From Lachnoclostridium sp. UBA2905 (GTDB lineage: Bacteria; Bacillota; Clostridia; Lachnospirales; Lachnospiraceae), in assembly GCA_002349525.1 (NCBI GenBank), contig DEDL01000032.1, positions 39,073 to 103,072 on the forward strand: a stretch of DNA of 64,000 nt, in the 5' to 3' direction. Positions 1-7,336 of this stretch are shown piece after piece. How positions within the stretch are numbered: the stretch's first letter is position 1; each line of letters begins with the position of its first letter. Below the pieces are notes generated by a model. It was not told where the DNA came from. It worked only from the letters and a program-made list of their open reading frames with translations, and did not search any database. The position numbers and the translations under genes are program-made.

Positions 1-447
1 GAGGCAGAACCAACAAAGGCGCCAACAATATCTACTATTAATAATGTAGAAAACCTTAAGAAAACATACCTTATTGGAAAACTCAAATATAAAATGATGG
101 ACAGTAGATATGTGGCAGTAACCGGTGTCGAAAAGAAGAATATTAAGGCTGTTTCAATTCCTGCTACTGTTAAAATAAGCGGCAAAACATATAAGGTTGC
201 TTATATTGCTGCAGGAGCATTTAAAAATTGCAAGAAGCTTAAGAATGTTACAATAGGAAAAAATGTGAGAAGCATTGGTTCAAAGGCATTTTCAAAATGT
301 AAGACGCTTAAGAAGATTACAGTTAAGTCAAAGCTTATAAAATTACTTGCTAAAAATGCATTTTCCAGAGCAGGAAAAAAGATAGTATACAAATTTCCAA
401 AATCAAAGGCTAGAGCATATAAAAAATTATTTGCCGGCAAAAAATAA
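1..447 (+). CDS. C-terminal end of a BspA-like leucine-rich-repeat surface protein (5' partial)
   Basis: The reading frame is open from base 1 to a TAA at 445-447, so the gene begins before the window. The visible 148 residues hold one clear LRR_5/BspA-type unit, with hallmarks such as IAAGAFKNC, VTIGKNVRSIGSKAFSKC and LKKITVKS, followed by a lysine-rich C-terminus. The Thr/Pro-containing start (EAEPTKAPT) looks like a linker between surface modules. BspA-like repeats are found in secreted or cell-surface proteins of gut bacteria and are thought to bind host or bacterial ligands. No sorting motif or membrane segment is visible at the end. The family is clear, but the ligand and anchoring cannot be judged from this fragment. 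Confidence 0.8.
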   Translation, partial: EAEPTKAPTISTINNVENLKKTYLIGKLKYKMMDSRYVAVTGVEKKNIKAVSIPATVKISGKTYKVAYIAAGAFKNCKKLKNVTIGKNVRSIGSKAFSKCKTLKKITVKSKLIKLLAKNAFSRAGKKIVYKFPKSKARAYKKLFAGKK

Positions 448-483
448 AATAACAGTGATTTTAGATAATAGAATTAGTTGAAC

Positions 484-520
484 TAAAAAACCAGGTATGC
501 TTTGAGTGTGCCTGGTTTTT
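484..520 (+). terminator. Rho-independent terminator of the LRR protein gene
   Basis: CCAGGTATGC pairs with GTGTGCCTGG (two G-U pairs), flanked by an A-run before and TTTTT after. It lies 36 bases past the stop codon. Confidence 0.8.
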
Positions 521-558
521 GTGAATTATTTACGAAAAAATGTGCATCATATATACCA

Positions 559-697
559 TAAAAATGTGCAGCTAAAAATGTGCAGCTAAAAATGTGCAGC
601 TAAAAATGTGCAACTAAAAATGTGTCGCTAAGAATGTGTCGCTAAAAATGTGCATCTAAAAATGTGCAACTAAAAATATGCAGTTAAAATGTGTAGT
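559..697. repeat. 14-bp tandem repeat array, about 10 copies
   Basis: Ten successive units of consensus TAAAAATGTGCAGC run head to tail from 559 to 697. The first three are nearly identical and the later ones carry substitutions such as CAGC to CAAC, TCGC or CATC; the last unit has lost a base. A further degenerate copy lies just upstream, near 535-549. The array fills most of the 330-base gap between the LRR gene and spoVAD. No open reading frame, promoter or stem-loop is obvious inside it. Confidence 0.9.
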
Positions 698-777
698 AAA
701 AAAGGTGACACAAAAAGACACCACAAAAAAGATCTTACTTAATATATGTCATTTTAAGGTATGAATTGGAGCATATT

Positions 778-1797
778 ATGAAAAGAAAAAACACAATTAT
801 TTTTGAAAATCGTCCGGAGATCATTTCCTTTGCCAGTGTTGCAGGAAAAAAGGAGTCGGAAGGTCCTTTGGGAAAGTTTTTTGATATCACATCAGATGAC
901 GATACATTTGGTGGAAAGTGTTGGGAAGAGGCAGAAAGCAGAATGCAGATGGCTGCATTTAATAAGGCACTTGAAAAGGCTAAGCTTAAGAAGGAAGATG
1001 TTGATTATATTGTTGCGGGTGATCTGTTAGGTCAGTTGATGGCATCATCATTTGGAATGGCTGATATGAATGTACCGTTTTTAGGCGTATACGGAGCCTG
1101 TTCAACTATAGGTGAAGCATTGATTCTGGGCTCATTTCTTGTGGATGGAGGATATGCTGACAGGGTGATGGCATTAACATCAAGTCATTTTGCAACAGCT
1201 GAAAAGGAGTTTAGATTTCCTCTTGCATATGGCAATCAGCGCCCCTTGTCAGCTACCACAACTGTAACAGGCAGTGGCGCGGTTTTACTGGGAGCTTGTA
1301 ACACTGAAGCAGCTGATAAAAGAAGGCTGTATGTGGAAGGGGTTACGGTGGGACGTATAACTGATTTTGGAATAAATGATGCCAACAATATGGGAGCTGC
1401 CATGGCACCGGCAGCCTTTCGCACCATTAAAGAAAATTTTGAAGACTGCTATAGCGGAATTGAGGATTTTGACTGTATTATAACCGGTGATCTTGGAAAT
1501 ATAGGCTCTGAGATATTGTACGATATGTTTATAAATGAGGATATTGATATAGACGGAAAACATATAGACTGCGGCAGGGAAATATATGATATAAAAAGGC
1601 AGGATGCTCATTCTGGAGGCAGTGGGTGCGGATGTGCGGCATCAACACTTTGTGGCTATATATTTAAGCAGATGTTATGTGGTCAATGGTCAAGAATTTT
1701 ATTTGTTCCTACGGGGGCACTTATGTCTACTGTTAGTCTTCATGAAGGAAATACAATTCCTGCCATAGCGCATGCAGTCATTATTTCAGTCGAGTGA
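778..1797 (+). CDS. spoVAD: Stage V sporulation protein AD
   Basis: The 339-residue product matches the SpoVAD family, a thiolase-fold protein of the spore inner membrane SpoVA channel that binds dipicolinic acid during spore core loading and germination. Family landmarks seen are the N-terminal PEIISFASVAGKKESEGPLG, the GVYGACSTIGEAL turn around the thiolase-like cysteine, SATTTVTGSGAVLL and the C-terminal GGSGCGCAAST. The ATG at 778 is chosen because TTGGAG lies 6 bases upstream; the in-frame TTG at 766 is part of that ribosome site. spoVAE follows at once. The usual upstream partner spoVAC is not here; a 14-bp repeat array takes its place. Confidence 0.93.
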   Translation: MKRKNTIIFENRPEIISFASVAGKKESEGPLGKFFDITSDDDTFGGKCWEEAESRMQMAAFNKALEKAKLKKEDVDYIVAGDLLGQLMASSFGMADMNVPFLGVYGACSTIGEALILGSFLVDGGYADRVMALTSSHFATAEKEFRFPLAYGNQRPLSATTTVTGSGAVLLGACNTEAADKRRLYVEGVTVGRITDFGINDANNMGAAMAPAAFRTIKENFEDCYSGIEDFDCIITGDLGNIGSEILYDMFINEDIDIDGKHIDCGREIYDIKRQDAHSGGSGCGCAASTLCGYIFKQMLCGQWSRILFVPTGALMSTVSLHEGNTIPAIAHAVIISVE

Positions 1798-1813
1798 TGG
1801 AGGAATTGAAGGT

Positions 1814-2170
1814 ATGATATATTTATATGCATTTTTGACAGGTGGCGTTATTTGTGCCATTGTCCAGATTATTATGAGTACAAGCAAGATACAGCCGGGT
1901 AATATTATGGTGGGGCTGGTGTGTACTGGTGCCTTTCTGGGTGCTTTGGGAATTTATGAGCCATTCAGGGAATGGGCAGGTGCAGGTGCCTCTGTGCCCC
2001 TGCTTGGATTTGGCAACGTTTTATTTAGGGGTGTTAAAGAGGAAATAGATGCTAATGGTTTCATAGGCATATTCAGTGGTGGTTTTAAGGCTTCAGCAGT
2101 GGGAATATCTGCAGCACTGGTATTAGGATATCTGGCTTCACTAATTTTCAGGCCTAAATTGAAGAAATGA
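1814..2170 (+). CDS. spoVAE: Stage V sporulation protein AE
   Basis: This small hydrophobic protein of 118 residues has three or four membrane segments (about residues 3-20, 30-50 and 90-112) and the SpoVAE pattern GFGNVLFRGVKEEI near the middle. SpoVAE belongs to the SpoVA channel that moves dipicolinic acid across the inner membrane of the forespore. The ATG at 1814 has GGAGG ten bases upstream. An in-frame ATG at 1772 would add 14 residues overlapping the end of spoVAD and has no ribosome site. It is presumably cotranscribed with spoVAD, 16 bases away. Confidence 0.88.
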   Translation: MIYLYAFLTGGVICAIVQIIMSTSKIQPGNIMVGLVCTGAFLGALGIYEPFREWAGAGASVPLLGFGNVLFRGVKEEIDANGFIGIFSGGFKASAVGISAALVLGYLASLIFRPKLKK

Positions 2171-2229
2171 TAAAAAATAAAAAGAAAATATAGAAAAATA
2201 AAATAAATTAAGAGAATGTAAAAAAGATA

Positions 2230-2257
2230 TTGAAATATCATAAAGATATGGTATAAT
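2230..2257 (+). promoter_or_regulatory. Sigma-A type promoter for the fibronectin-III protein gene
   Basis: TTGAAA (2230-2235) and TATAAT (2252-2257) are 16 bases apart, with TGG directly before the -10 giving an extended -10. It lies 65 bases before the start codon in an AT-rich gap. Confidence 0.7.
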
Positions 2258-2322
2258 TATGTCATCAAACAGATAATAGACAACGGGATATTATTTATTT
2301 TTTGTGATATGGAGATATGAGT

Positions 2323-3261
2323 ATGAGAGATAAGAAAAGATTTTTAACAGTTTTACTTTCAATTATGTGTATGTTGTCACTCATATTAACTTCGTTTTCC
2401 ATAACAGCTGTATCATCAGCTGATGATATATCAGGAGACGATGGGACAGTGGAAGGTACAGATGATGAAGATGATGAAGAAGATGGTGATGACGAAGATG
2501 CGGATGATGACTTTGGCGGAATTGACACAGTCATGAATTTCGTAGCATCCAAGATTGGGAAGAAGGCAGTAACACTCAAGTGGGATAAGGTATCTGATAT
2601 TGATGGGTATACTGTTGAGTACAAGGCTGCTTCAGCTTCTAAGTGGAGTGACAAGGATGTTGCCGCTGCTAAGAATTCTGTTAAGATTACAGGACTTAAG
2701 ATAGGTACCAGGTATAATTTCAGAATAAGAGCTTACATTCATTATGAGGAAGATCTCGATGATGAAGAAGATGAAGAAGATGAAGAAGAGGAAGAATTTA
2801 TCGATGACATTATCGAGGAAGATGAAGAAGACGAGGAAGAAGATGAGGGAGAAGAGGATTTCCCAGAATATGAATATGGTGAATATTCAAAGATGACTCT
2901 TACTACTCTTAAGAAAGATGGATCAGGAGTTAAGAAGGCCGTATCCAACACTTACGAGAAGAAGGCTACTGGAGTCAAGACAAGTAAGTTAAGCTCCCTC
3001 AAGTCAACTAAGAAGGGTACAGTAGAATTATCCTGGAAGAAGAATGCAAAGGCTACAGGATATGAGATTTACATGTCTAACAAGAAGTCATCCGGTTACA
3101 AGAAGGTTGCAACTATTAAGAATAATAATACTGTTAAGCATATTAAGAAGAAACTGAAGTCTGGAGAGAAATTCTTCTTCAAGATAAGAGCATATGTTGT
3201 TAAGAAGAAGGTTAAGACATTTACTAAATACTCAGCTGTTAAGAGTATAACAGTTAAGTAA
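2323..3261 (+). CDS. Secreted fibronectin type III protein with acidic insertions
   Basis: The product has 312 residues. A signal peptide (basic start MRDKKR, hydrophobic core to about residue 32, then SSADD) is followed by an Asp/Glu-rich linker (about 33-66), a first FN3 domain (about 71-197) and a second, lysine-rich FN3 domain (about 218-311). The first FN3 is split by a second acidic run (about 142-183) placed before its last strand: the sequence FRIRAY before it corresponds to FKIRAY in domain two, and the strand after it to KYSAVKSITV. No LPXTG signal or C-terminal membrane anchor is seen. The ATG at 2323 has GGAG 8 bases upstream; an ATG at 2317 is too close to it. The role is unknown; binding to wall, polysaccharide or cations is possible. 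Confidence 0.75.
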   Translation: MRDKKRFLTVLLSIMCMLSLILTSFSITAVSSADDISGDDGTVEGTDDEDDEEDGDDEDADDDFGGIDTVMNFVASKIGKKAVTLKWDKVSDIDGYTVEYKAASASKWSDKDVAAAKNSVKITGLKIGTRYNFRIRAYIHYEEDLDDEEDEEDEEEEEFIDDIIEEDEEDEEEDEGEEDFPEYEYGEYSKMTLTTLKKDGSGVKKAVSNTYEKKATGVKTSKLSSLKSTKKGTVELSWKKNAKATGYEIYMSNKKSSGYKKVATIKNNNTVKHIKKKLKSGEKFFFKIRAYVVKKKVKTFTKYSAVKSITVK

Positions 3262-3319
3262 TCCGAAATAGGCTAAAGATTTAAAAGACATTTTCTAATA
3301 TTTGAACCTCATAGATCTG

Positions 3320-3362
3320 AAAGAGAGCCTGCCATATAATAATATGGCAGGCTCTCTTTTTT
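3320..3362 (+). terminator. Strong Rho-independent terminator
   Basis: AGAGAGCCTGCCATAT and its exact reverse complement flank a 4-base loop, followed by a run of six T. It lies 60 bases past the FN3 gene stop. Confidence 0.92.
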
Positions 3363-3441
3363 CGTTCTCAAGCAGGGTTTAAATTCAGGCTATAGGATAA
3401 GACCTTTGACCTATAAGACCAGCTTATAAAGTAAATATTGA

Positions 3442-3470
3442 TTGAATAATTTCCTGTGAATAAGTATAAT
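3442..3470 (+). promoter_or_regulatory. Sigma-A type promoter for the exporter operon
   Basis: TTGAAT (3442-3447) and TATAAT (3465-3470) are separated by 17 bases. A small stem (CTCACC/GGTGTGAG, about 3500-3518) lies between it and the first gene, in the presumed leader. Confidence 0.65.
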
Positions 3471-3543
3471 AGAACTATTAATTGTCTCGTCAGATAAGCC
3501 TCACCTTTTAGGTGTGAGAAGAATAAAATTGGGGGTATAACAA

Positions 3544-4728
3544 TTGAGAAATCCAAGGGTAATTGCAGGGGTTACAGGTTTGGCACTTGTTTGTTGTTTT
3601 GCAAGCGGATGCAGTATTCTTCCAGAGGAGGAAACATTTGAAACTACTGCACTTGTAAAAGAATATGAGGGCACCGAATTCAGCATGACTAATGTAAGAC
3701 GTGGTGATGTGTGTGAATATAATAAAGTTGTATGTAAGTATAGTGAATCCAATATACAGGATATAGAGCTTGAACCATGGATTCCAATTAAAAAAATACA
3801 TGTAAAAAAGGGTCAGAAGGTTAAAAGTGGGGATGTTCTGATTACGGTTGTAGCTGGTGATATAGACGAAAAAATAGCTGAGTATGAATATCAGATCAAA
3901 ATGAAGGAAACGCAGATAAGTCAGGCCAGACATTTATGTGAACTAGAGGTGAAACGCCAGAAAGAATTAATGGATGACAAGGTGGCAATCAGAGCAATAG
4001 AAGAAAGATATGATGCCGATATAAGCAATCTTACGGCAGAGCTTGAGGTTCAGAAAACAGGACTTGAGCAGGCCTTGGAGGAAAGAGAAGACTTCGAGAT
4101 AAAAGCTACTATTGATGGAACAGTAACATATGTGGATAATCATATAGCAAAGAATTCGTCAGGATCTGAGGGTGAAGCATTTGGCTTTATGAATAAAGAA
4201 AAGAAAAAGGTTGTATCGATATCTGATGGTTCAATGCCAAGGTTCACAGGTAGTATTGATACGGCCGGTACAGTAAGTACAGAAACTACAGGTACTACAG
4301 CCGGTACAGAAGCTGCGGGAGGCACAGCATCTGCAGAGGGCACAGAAACTGTAGCTGGCAGCAAAGGAGCAAATAATAAGATTGAGCTTGAAGAGGGTCA
4401 GGAGATTAATGTTGTATGCAACAATAAAGAATACAAAACAAGGGTTCAGTATATGAATTCATCTACGGTGGCATTTGTTTTTGATTATGTGCCGGATGAT
4501 TTGGAGACAGGGGCAAGTGGATATGCCAAAGATATTGTGGATGAGAGAAAAGATGTTTTATACCTTCCCAAAAGTGCAATTAGTAAGATGGGCGATAAAG
4601 ATATAGTATATTGCGAAGATTCCAGTGGCTTTAAGGTACCTGTTGAGGTTGAGGTTGGACTTGTCGCAGATGGTAAAGCAGAGATTGTAAGTGGACTTAA
4701 TGAGGGCGATGCTGTCATCGTACGATAA
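3544..4728 (+). CDS. HlyD/RND-type efflux adaptor lipoprotein A
   Basis: The 394-residue lipoprotein has the lipobox ASGC at Cys23, so the mature protein should be anchored on the outer face of the membrane. A lipoyl-like half (IPIKKIHVKKGQKVKSGDVL, about 83-102) precedes a coiled-coil hairpin (about 105-185), the second lipoyl half (IDGTVTYVD), a Gly/Thr/Glu/Ala-rich insert (about 232-280) and a beta-barrel/membrane-proximal end (LPKSAI, VEVGL, SGLNEGDAVIV). These are membrane-fusion or adaptor features that couple MacB-like ABC permeases. TTG is taken as start because GGGGG is 8 bases upstream and no suitable ATG precedes the lipobox. It is the first of three tandem adaptors. The substrate is unknown. 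Confidence 0.82.
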   Translation: MRNPRVIAGVTGLALVCCFASGCSILPEEETFETTALVKEYEGTEFSMTNVRRGDVCEYNKVVCKYSESNIQDIELEPWIPIKKIHVKKGQKVKSGDVLITVVAGDIDEKIAEYEYQIKMKETQISQARHLCELEVKRQKELMDDKVAIRAIEERYDADISNLTAELEVQKTGLEQALEEREDFEIKATIDGTVTYVDNHIAKNSSGSEGEAFGFMNKEKKKVVSISDGSMPRFTGSIDTAGTVSTETTGTTAGTEAAGGTASAEGTETVAGSKGANNKIELEEGQEINVVCNNKEYKTRVQYMNSSTVAFVFDYVPDDLETGASGYAKDIVDERKDVLYLPKSAISKMGDKDIVYCEDSSGFKVPVEVEVGLVADGKAEIVSGLNEGDAVIVR

Positions 4729-4762
4729 ATTGCAAAGCTGAATGTATGAAAGGAAATGAATT

Positions 4763-5875
4763 ATGAAAAAGAGAATGATGACAGCCTGTATAATTGGCAG
4801 TATTCTTTTGCTGTCAGGCTGTAATGAGAAGGTACAGCAGGATGTACCCGCGCTTCTTGAACCAGCTGCTTCCCTGAATGAAGTTGCAGTTGTAAAAAGA
4901 GGTGATATATCTAACAGAGCCATATATGAGGCGCAGGCAATACCATATACGGAAGAAATATCATTTAATTCAGAGGGTATTGTGGATAAAATGCAGGTAA
5001 AGCTTGGAGATACGGTACATAAGGGACAACTTTTAGGTCAGCTTCAGGGAGCTGAAGAAAATGCAAGAGTAATTGATGTTGAAAATGATATAGAGAATAA
5101 CAAAAGTGAATACGAAGAAGCAAATGTTAATGCAGAATATGACATTCTCATAATGGAAGCAGAGAAGGAACAGCTTGAGAAGCAACTAAAAAAAGTTAGC
5201 AAAGACGAGAAAAAGAAGCTTAAAAAAGATATAGCTGTTAAGAAAATGGACATAGAGATAGCCAGGCAGAAGCTGAAAAATGATAAAGAAATCCAGAAAA
5301 TTGAGCTTGGTGAATTAGAAAGAAAAAAAGCAGACTATGAAAAAGAGTCTTCCGGTTTATTTTTATATGCAACTATGGATGGAATTGTAACCTTTGCAGT
5401 AAAAGAGGGAGATAGGGTTTCAGCCTCAAGTCTTGCAGTAGCAATATCCGATAACATTAAAATATATGTTAAAAGTGATTTTGTCAGTTCTAAGGATTAT
5501 GAGAGGGCAGAGCGTTGCTATGTGAAGTATCTTGATACAGAAACGGAGGTTGCAGAGCGTCCCTACAATGCTTCTGAGGTAAAGGAGCTGTTTAAAAATG
5601 GACAGCCGGTATTTTCCTATTTTGATATTAAGTCGGATAACTATGCATTTAAAATAGGAGATTATCTTGACTTATATCTTGAAAGTGCAGGTAAAAATGA
5701 TGTTTTAATACTGCCGGTTAATGCGGTTTATTTTGATGATGAAAGATCCTACGTATATAAGAAGGATGGAGATGGCAAGGTTATGACAGATGTCCAGACT
5801 GGAATAAAAAGCACCTCATTTGTAGAGATTACAGGAGGTCTTGAAGAAGGAGATGAAGTGTATGTTAAACCGTAA
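4763..5875 (+). CDS. HlyD/RND-type efflux adaptor lipoprotein B
   Basis: The product has 370 residues with lipobox LSGC at Cys20. It shows the same architecture as the preceding adaptor: lipoyl half (VDKMQVKLGDTVHKGQLL), a long charged coiled coil (about 98-190), second lipoyl half (MDGIVTFAVKEGDRV), a barrel domain, and the closing LPVNAVYF and GGLEEGDEVYVKP. It lacks the Gly/Thr insert. Its sequence is well separated from adaptor A, so this is not a recent duplication. The gap to adaptor A is 34 bases, and the next gene starts inside its 3' end. Its AAGGAG near 5847 doubles as the ribosome site of the next gene, suggesting translational coupling. Confidence 0.82.
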   Translation: MKKRMMTACIIGSILLLSGCNEKVQQDVPALLEPAASLNEVAVVKRGDISNRAIYEAQAIPYTEEISFNSEGIVDKMQVKLGDTVHKGQLLGQLQGAEENARVIDVENDIENNKSEYEEANVNAEYDILIMEAEKEQLEKQLKKVSKDEKKKLKKDIAVKKMDIEIARQKLKNDKEIQKIELGELERKKADYEKESSGLFLYATMDGIVTFAVKEGDRVSASSLAVAISDNIKIYVKSDFVSSKDYERAERCYVKYLDTETEVAERPYNASEVKELFKNGQPVFSYFDIKSDNYAFKIGDYLDLYLESAGKNDVLILPVNAVYFDDERSYVYKKDGDGKVMTDVQTGIKSTSFVEITGGLEEGDEVYVKP

Positions 5876-7319
5876 AAAGGTAGTTCTTGTCAGCATCATG
5901 TGTGCGGGAAGCATTCTTTTATCTTCCTGTGGTGGAAATAGCCAGACAACTACAGACAATAAAACAGCCAACAGCAATACATCTGAAAGCAATACAACAG
6001 ATAATAAGACTAGCGAAAACAAGTCCACAGGCAATAAGACTGCAGATGGCCGGAAAACAGATGGCAAGTCCACAGACAATAAGACTGCAGATGGCCGGAA
6101 AACAGATGGCAAGTCCACAGACAATAAGACTGCAGATGACCAGAAAACAGATGGCAAGTCCACAGACAATAAGACTGCAGACGGCCAGACCACAGATGGC
6201 AGAACCGACCTCCTGTATCTGGATGCTCTTAATGGAAACGGTGGAGCTGGGGATGGCAAGACAGATAAAACAGAAAACAAACTAAATTCTGACAATTCCC
6301 TTAAAACAGACTTTGGTAAAGTATATGACGTGGTTAAGGGAACATTTGATAAGGAACAGTTTGTCCTTGGTGAGGTTTGCTATGAGGACGTATGGTACGA
6401 TTCTATAGAAGCCAATGAAGCCAATTTGATTGAATTTAAGGTAAATGAAGGGGACTTTGTTAAAAAAGGTGACGAAATCCTTACATATGAGTGCGTTTAT
6501 GATAAGGCTGAACAAAAGCAGAAGGAGCTTGATGTTGAAAGAATGGAAAAAGAGTACAGTTCAGGCCTTCATCAAAGACAGGCAGAAATTAAAGCGATAA
6601 AAAATGAACTGAAAAATCTTAAGGATTCATCAGAACGCAAAATCAAGAAAATTGAACTTGAAAAAATGAAACATAGTCTCATCAAATTTGAAGCTACCAA
6701 AAAGAGGGTTGATAAGGCAAGGGAGGATCTGAACGAGTATATTGCGGGTAACAAATCAGGAAGTATAAGAGCTTCTAAGGATGGTTATGTAATAGAGCTT
6801 ACAAAGCCTGAAGAGGATTCAACCTATAAAAAAGGTGATAGCATAGTTAAGTATTCAATGAAGGAAAAATTCCATATAGAAGCTGAGGATGACGTGTCAA
6901 CAGGCATTGGTCCAAGGTATGGTTCTACAGTAAAGGTTGTTGTTGAGGGTCAAAAAGGGCAGGACAATATAACAGTGTCAGGAATTGTAAAATCTGCCAA
7001 CAACATCCAGAGTACGGAAAACATGCAGGGAAGAGTTTACGTTGAGCTTTTAGAAAAACCGCAGAATGTCAACTGGTCTAACAACATAAAGGTATATTAC
7101 ACACATCTTAAGGTGGAAGACGCCATAATCGTTCCATTTGGTGCAGTTCAGACTGAAACCACTGGGGGCGGAACAGAAACTGAGGAAACACCATTTGTAT
7201 ATGTTTATGAAAATGATGTGCCTCAGAAAAGATTTGTACGTGTTGTCGATGAAAACAGTGATTACTATCGTATTGCAGAGGGTGTGTCTGAAGGCGATAA
7301 AATTGCAGTATTTGATTAG
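5862..7319 (+). CDS. HlyD/RND-type efflux adaptor lipoprotein C with repetitive linker
   Basis: The product has 485 residues, with lipobox LSSC at Cys23. A linker of Thr, Asp, Lys, Asn and Ser (about 26-113) includes four copies of a 15-residue unit. Then come a lipoyl half (LIEFKVNEGDFVKKGDEIL), a coiled coil (about 215-280), the second half (RASKDGYVIEL), a barrel domain and the end VSEGDKIAVFD. The linker probably spans the peptidoglycan so that the adaptor domains reach past the wall; this is inference. The ATG at 5862 has AAGGAG 9 bases upstream and overlaps adaptor B by 14 bases; TTG 5841 and ATG 5853 lie in or before that ribosome site. Confidence 0.8.
   Translation: MLNRKKVVLVSIMCAGSILLSSCGGNSQTTTDNKTANSNTSESNTTDNKTSENKSTGNKTADGRKTDGKSTDNKTADGRKTDGKSTDNKTADDQKTDGKSTDNKTADGQTTDGRTDLLYLDALNGNGGAGDGKTDKTENKLNSDNSLKTDFGKVYDVVKGTFDKEQFVLGEVCYEDVWYDSIEANEANLIEFKVNEGDFVKKGDEILTYECVYDKAEQKQKELDVERMEKEYSSGLHQRQAEIKAIKNELKNLKDSSERKIKKIELEKMKHSLIKFEATKKRVDKAREDLNEYIAGNKSGSIRASKDGYVIELTKPEEDSTYKKGDSIVKYSMKEKFHIEAEDDVSTGIGPRYGSTVKVVVEGQKGQDNITVSGIVKSANNIQSTENMQGRVYVELLEKPQNVNWSNNIKVYYTHLKVEDAIIVPFGAVQTETTGGGTETEETPFVYVYENDVPQKRFVRVVDENSDYYRIAEGVSEGDKIAVFD
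6021..6200 (+). repeat. In-frame 45-bp tandem repeat, four copies, in adaptor C
   Basis: Exactly four 45-base units run from 6021 to 6200, each starting AAGTCCACAG and encoding about KSTDNKTADGRKTDG. Copies one and two are almost identical; the fourth is most diverged. Because 45 is a multiple of three, gain or loss of copies changes linker length without a frameshift. Confidence 0.95.
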
Positions 7320-7336
7320 AAAGGCGGTTTGTTATA

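Noticed and set aside
559..697. CRISPR array
   Set aside because: Units are 14 bp with no unique spacers, and no cas genes are in the window; it is a plain tandem repeat. The 40-bp arrays also lack spacers.
5816..6295. Long minus-strand frame over the adaptor C repeat
   Set aside because: It is created by the in-frame 45-bp repeat on the plus strand, which gives all frames without stops; it has no ribosome site.
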